A stretch of DNA of 64,000 nucleotides from UMGS1908 sp045655005 (GTDB lineage Bacteria > Bacillota > Clostridia > Christensenellales > UBA1242): the NCBI GenBank assembly GCA_045655005.1, contig JAZOOJ010000015.1:1-64000 (forward strand). The letters run 5' to 3'. This document shows, one piece after another, positions 60,582-64,000 of this stretch (position 1 is the first letter of the stretch; every line of letters begins with the position of its first letter). The notes beneath the pieces are model-generated. The model was given only the letters and a program-made list of their open reading frames with translations, searched no databases and was not told the origin of the DNA. The translations under genes were made by a program, and so were the position numbers.

Positions 60582-61478
60582 ATGAATAAAAAAATAGTAG
60601 ATTTTCATATTCACACAAATTGCTCAGACGGTGTACTCAATCCATTTCAAGTAATTGATTTGGCAAAAGCAAACGGCGTAAGTGTGTTAAGCATTGCAGA
60701 CCATGACAGCATTGAGGCATATACAAAAGATTTGCTAAATTATGCAAATGATAATAATATACAATTAATACCTGCGGTGGAAATGAGCACCAGCTTTTAT
60801 GGCGTAGGAATTCATGTTTTGGGGTATGGTTTCGATTTAGATAATGAAGACTTGAAATCAACACTTTTAACACTAAAAAATGCAAGAAGAGATTATTTGT
60901 TTAATGTTGCGAAAGCTTTAAACAACTTAGGGTATTATATCGATGTAGAGAGATTGGCTTTGCTTCCATCGGTTGCAAAATCGCACATCGCTTTGGATGT
61001 GGTAAGTCAAGATTGCAACAGAGAATTATTAATGAAAGAGTTTGGAAAAATTCCAAGTAAAGGAATGTTTATTGAATCAATTATGAATGAGGGGTGTCCC
61101 GCATTCGTAGAAAAATTTAGAATAAGTCCAATTGAAGCATCAAATATTATTCACAACGCTGGTGGGAAAGTTGTCCTTGCTCATCCGGTTGCCTATTCAT
61201 ATGAAGATGGGTTGACAGAAAGTCAAATTGAAGACCTAATAGTTCAAATGAATGCTGATGGTGTTGAAAGTTATTATATCTATACCGATAAAAACGACCG
61301 AATAATTGACGAGTGCAACAAGTGGGGAATAATCGCAGAGAATTTGAACAAGTTTAAAACAATAGGCTCTGACTTCCATTTGTCTGATGAGTTAAGACCT
61401 GAGATTGGACTTATAAATACATCGTTAGAGTTAAGCGAAAAGGCGGTTAATGAAATAATAAATAATTTGAAAGCATAA
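60582..61478 (+). CDS. PHP-domain phosphoesterase
   Basis: A 298-aa protein of the TrpH/RNase AM (YciV) type. Metal-site motifs are FHIHTNCSDG (8-17), IADHDS (about 38-43), PAVEMS and, late, IGSDFHL. Members hydrolyse phosphate monoesters or pAp and trim RNA 5' ends. It starts 20 bases after hrb. Confidence 0.9.
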   Translation: MNKKIVDFHIHTNCSDGVLNPFQVIDLAKANGVSVLSIADHDSIEAYTKDLLNYANDNNIQLIPAVEMSTSFYGVGIHVLGYGFDLDNEDLKSTLLTLKNARRDYLFNVAKALNNLGYYIDVERLALLPSVAKSHIALDVVSQDCNRELLMKEFGKIPSKGMFIESIMNEGCPAFVEKFRISPIEASNIIHNAGGKVVLAHPVAYSYEDGLTESQIEDLIVQMNADGVESYYIYTDKNDRIIDECNKWGIIAENLNKFKTIGSDFHLSDELRPEIGLINTSLELSEKAVNEIINNLKA

Positions 61479-61505
61479 AATCTTGGACTTACTGTCCAAG
61501 ATTTT
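61477..61505 (+). terminator. terminator after the PHP gene
   Basis: Twelve-base-pair stem AAAATCTTGGAC / GTCCAAGATTTT with loop TTACT and a T run; its 5' edge overlaps the stop codon. Confidence 0.88.
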
Positions 61506-61517
61506 TTCTGTTTTATA

Positions 61518-61546
61518 TTGAAGTTTGTATGTTGGAAATGTATAAT
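61518..61546 (+). promoter_or_regulatory. promoter of the 61578 gene
   Basis: TTGAAG (61518-61523), 17-bp spacer, TATAAT (61541-61546). Confidence 0.68.
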
Positions 61547-61577
61547 ATGCAATATATTTTGAATTGAGGTTTGATTT

Positions 61578-62600
61578 ATGCAAATAGATTATTATTGTTT
61601 TGTAATGGAAAGGTTTGGACAAGTTGATTATTCACAGATGAAACAAAAGTATAAATCTTGTTTCTTTGATAACTTAGAGTTTGATATGACTGTTGCAAAA
61701 AGGCTCGGGAAGTTCGCAGTTTATTGCAAAGAAAAAGATGCATTCTATGATGAGCATTGGAAAGAATTAAATGTTTCTCATAAGGTTTTATTCCCAAGAT
61801 GTATTATTTCAGACACAAACTTTTTGTTTACAAACATGTTCAGGGTTGGTGCAATTCCTTTTTATACGATTGAAGACTATAAGAAAAGTGAAGAATGGTA
61901 TAAATATATCAAACCTCGTGACAGAAAAGTTGTTTTGACCAGTTACGGAGAGTTTGTCAAAAACTTTAAACTATATGAGAAAGAATTTGGAAGGGTGTTT
62001 TTTAAAACTGCGAAGAAGAATATTTCTTGCGAAGTTAAAGGCGTAATGGATTTAGGAGATATGTTTTTCTCAGAAATTTTATCAGATGATGACATCGCTG
62101 AAACTCCAAGCAGATACGATGACGTGCCAAAAAGAGAGCCTATGTATGCGGTCTTTACGAATCAATCAAAAGGTAGCAATGATCACAGGTTTAATTGGTT
62201 GAAGATGCATGAGCCGGTGCTGATTGAACCGTTTTTAACACTGAAAAAAGATAATAGGTATGCAAATGTTCCCGTTGAGTACAGAAGTTTTGTTGTAGAT
62301 GGCAAGTTTGTTACAAGTCGTAGTTGGGTGCCAAGTAACGAAAAGGTCCCTGAAGAAGTTAAGAATATTACAAAACAAGTAATTGAAGCTATGCAAGATG
62401 ATATGCAAAAAACATTTGTGGTTGATGTATTAGAATATGTTGATGAATTAGGACATAGCCATTTCGATCTTTGCGAAATTAATCCAATCACTTCGTCGGG
62501 TTATGAGCAGGGAAGTTCAATTTTTTTACTTGAAGAAGGATTGGCAGATGAAAAATTCTATCCAAAATACGATTTAATTTCAGAATGCCAATCGGAATAG
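61578..62600 (+). CDS. ATP-grasp-like protein
   Basis: A 340-aa soluble protein. The C-terminal part shows an ATP-grasp-style ending: VVDVLEYVDELGHSHFDLCEINPITSSGYEQ (about 281-312), with the metal-binding Glu and Asn in EINP. An upstream FFKTAKK could supply the nucleotide-binding Lys. This resembles the stand-alone R2K-type ATP-grasp proteins that modify peptides or proteins, but the family assignment is tentative. Monocistronic. Confidence 0.65.
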   Translation: MQIDYYCFVMERFGQVDYSQMKQKYKSCFFDNLEFDMTVAKRLGKFAVYCKEKDAFYDEHWKELNVSHKVLFPRCIISDTNFLFTNMFRVGAIPFYTIEDYKKSEEWYKYIKPRDRKVVLTSYGEFVKNFKLYEKEFGRVFFKTAKKNISCEVKGVMDLGDMFFSEILSDDDIAETPSRYDDVPKREPMYAVFTNQSKGSNDHRFNWLKMHEPVLIEPFLTLKKDNRYANVPVEYRSFVVDGKFVTSRSWVPSNEKVPEEVKNITKQVIEAMQDDMQKTFVVDVLEYVDELGHSHFDLCEINPITSSGYEQGSSIFLLEEGLADEKFYPKYDLISECQSE

Positions 62601-62609
62601 TATATAAAA

Positions 62610-62647
62610 AATAAAGCTTCCGTGAGAATGTTCACGGAGGCTTTATT
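62610..62647. terminator. bidirectional terminator
   Basis: Sixteen-base-pair stem AATAAAGCTTCCGTGA / TCACGGAGGCTTTATT (one G-U) between convergent genes; its end overlaps the hpt stop. Confidence 0.87.
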
Positions 62648-63197
62648 ATTCGTTTAATTCAGAGTTGTTGGATTTAAGATATTCCTTTGCGTCTTCATCA
62701 TAAATACCAATAAAAGGAAGCTCTCTGAAATTCTCATTAAAGTCAAGGCCAAAACCAATTACAAAGTGATTTGGGATTACTGCACCAATATAATCGGCGT
62801 CAAATTCAACCTTGCGGTTGCATTGCTTATCAAGAAGAGTGGCAACCCTTACAGAAAGGGCACCTTGCGATTCAAGAGTTGGAACAAGTTCGCTCATTGT
62901 TATTCCAGTATCAATAATGTCTTCAACTAAAATAATATTTCTATTTTTTACATCAAGTGTCATATCTTGTAAAAAGGCAATTGAACCTTTACTTTGTGTT
63001 CCTTCATAACTTTTAACACGAATTGAATCAATATCAAATTCTGTTTTAATATGTTTAATAAGTTCAGAGTGGAAAGGCTTTGCTCCTTTTAATACACATA
63101 CAATAATCGGATTTGCTCCGGTATAATCATGAGTGATTTCTTGTCCAATAGCTTCGCACATTTTAATAATTTCATCGTTGGTAAATAAAATTTTCAT
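62646..63197 (-). CDS. hpt: hypoxanthine phosphoribosyltransferase
   Basis: A 183-aa purine salvage enzyme making IMP/GMP from hypoxanthine/guanine and PRPP. The VCVLKGAKPF loop, the flexible-loop SYEGTQSKGS and the PRPP motif ILVEDIIDTGITM are all present. Complements DeoD and the nucleoside hydrolase in purine recycling. Confidence 0.96.
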   Translation of the reverse strand: MKILFTNDEIIKMCEAIGQEITHDYTGANPIIVCVLKGAKPFHSELIKHIKTEFDIDSIRVKSYEGTQSKGSIAFLQDMTLDVKNRNIILVEDIIDTGITMSELVPTLESQGALSVRVATLLDKQCNRKVEFDADYIGAVIPNHFVIGFGLDFNENFRELPFIGIYDEDAKEYLKSNNSELNE

Positions 63198-63260
63198 TTT
63201 GCTTTCTCCGTTGAATTGATTTTAATTCTAGCAATTATGTTGTAAATAGAACGCTTTAAA

Positions 63261-63737
63261 CTAATCTTTGTCTGGGAACTTTTCTAATGCGAAATGTCCG
63301 TCGTCGTAAATAAGTTCACCGTTTTTATGTTCATATCCCATTTTTCGATAGAATGGAATAGCAGGCATACTTGCTGGAACTTCTACACGGGTCGCTCTTT
63401 TAAAATATTCATCTTGTTCAAGTGTTTCAATTATTTTTCTTCCAACACCTTTACCTTGGTAGTCTGGGTCAACAAAAATTGAGAATAAACAACTCTCGGT
63501 TTTACTATTCCAGTATGGTCCGATTGCACCACAACCAATTATATTGTCATTATCTTCAACAATATAAAAATGTGTCCACGAAGCACGCTTTTTTACGCCA
63601 TCTTCATTTAGCGATTCTTTAATATATTCTATTGAACCCACCGGATAAAATTTTGTAAACGCAGAGTTGGATACCGAGCGGGCTATCATTTCTGCAACCT
63701 TTACATAATCATCTTCTTTAATTTTGCGTATTTGCAT
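63261..63737 (-). CDS. GNAT family N-acetyltransferase
   Basis: A 158-aa acetyltransferase with the acetyl-CoA motif FVDPDYQGKGVGRKIIETLE (about 90-110) and a late VPASMPAIPFYRKMGYEHK segment. Substrate unknown. The ATG overlaps CATATG at the start of a short leader. Confidence 0.92.
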   Translation of the reverse strand: MQIRKIKEDDYVKVAEMIARSVSNSAFTKFYPVGSIEYIKESLNEDGVKKRASWTHFYIVEDNDNIIGCGAIGPYWNSKTESCLFSIFVDPDYQGKGVGRKIIETLEQDEYFKRATRVEVPASMPAIPFYRKMGYEHKNGELIYDDGHFALEKFPDKD

Positions 63738-63764
63738 ATGTCACACCCCCTATAATTTGACTTG

Positions 63765-63793
63765 ATTATATCATTATGCATATGAAATTACAA
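63765..63793 (-). promoter_or_regulatory. promoter of the 63261 GNAT gene
   Basis: On minus: TTGTAA (complement of 63788-63793), 17-bp spacer, TATAAT (complement of 63765-63770). Confidence 0.68.
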
Positions 63794-64000
63794 TAATTTT
63801 TTCAAATAATTATCATAAATGATTTTGTACGCATTAATATGTTGGCCGAAAAATACTTAAAAGATTCAAAGAATATAATATTGGCGAAATCTGTCATACC
63901 AACAACGATGAAGGTTTAAAATTTTTTGTGATAAAATTTATGCAGAATAATCGATTAAATTAAATTTAAAAGAAGCAAATAAATATCAATACTTATTTTC

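Noticed and set aside
63839..63919. 26-codon open frame starting MLAEKYLKDSKN
   Set aside because: It reads protein-like but has no ribosome binding site, is very short and lies at the window edge. It could be chance or a gene remnant; not supportable as a gene.
1..64000. tRNA, rRNA, CRISPR arrays, transposases, phage genes
   Set aside because: I looked for TTCGAATCC-type T-arms, regularly spaced repeats and transposase/integrase motifs and recognised none. A covariance-model scan would be needed to exclude small RNAs.

Overview
The window comes from an AT-rich, low-G+C anaerobic bacterium that looks like a member of the Clostridia or a related Bacillota lineage. The evidence is AGGAGG-type ribosome binding sites, many promoters close to TTGACA-N17-TATAAT, a T-box riboswitch, AdhE, a group-B-like [FeFe] hydrogenase, rubrerythrin and high-molecular-weight rubredoxin, an archaeal-type AspRS, and four perfect Firmicutes-type parS sites. 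TGA is used as a stop (MtaB), so the standard bacterial code applies. I recognised no tRNA, rRNA, CRISPR array, insertion sequence or prophage. G+C content and species were not computed.

Layout. 0-0.54 kb is a gene-free parS cluster, so the chromosome centromere (and probably parAB and oriC) lies at or just left of the edge. 0.5-9.2 kb holds cvpA (minus), the ftsH-lep-degV operon, a degenerate ABC exporter and a small, very basic protein. 9.3-13.1 kb holds translation and RNA-modification genes (ychF, rsmE, mtaB, HIT, rpsU). 13-20 kb is the oriC-type block: mnmE-mnmG plus one unknown gene on minus, divergent from rpmH-rnpA-yidD-yidC-jag on plus; mnmE/mnmG are inverted relative to their usual place after jag. 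20-25.9 kb is mostly hypothetical genes plus a rubrerythrin and a beta-helix surface protein.

25.9-32.4 kb holds a T-box-controlled aspS, a two-gene cassette bracketed by copies of the aspS 3' end, a sugar-kinase-like gene and asnS. 32.5-39.4 kb holds an RNA methyltransferase and unknown envelope proteins, one of 789 aa with internal repeats. 39.5-48.3 kb has MTA/SAH nucleosidase, hydrogenase, nucleoside hydrolase, a diadenylate-cyclase-like protein with a lost catalytic motif, a HisRS, a PH-domain protein, DUF362 and Nudix. 48.3-52.8 kb has an 835-aa HExxH protein, a CofE-like ligase and a membrane protein. 52.9-64 kb has an XRE regulator, a phosphoesterase, deoB-deoD, adhE with a coupled kinase-like gene, Hrb, PHP, an ATP-grasp-like gene, hpt and a GNAT.

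Together the known genes describe housekeeping functions (translation, membrane protein insertion and quality control), purine/nucleoside salvage (MTAN, nucleoside hydrolase, DeoB, DeoD, Hpt) and fermentative metabolism with oxygen/peroxide defence. The best candidates for something new are the cassette repeated at the aspS 3' end, the compact Asp T-box, the DAC-like protein without its RHR motif, the pseudo-ABC exporter, and the parS site built into a transcription terminator.
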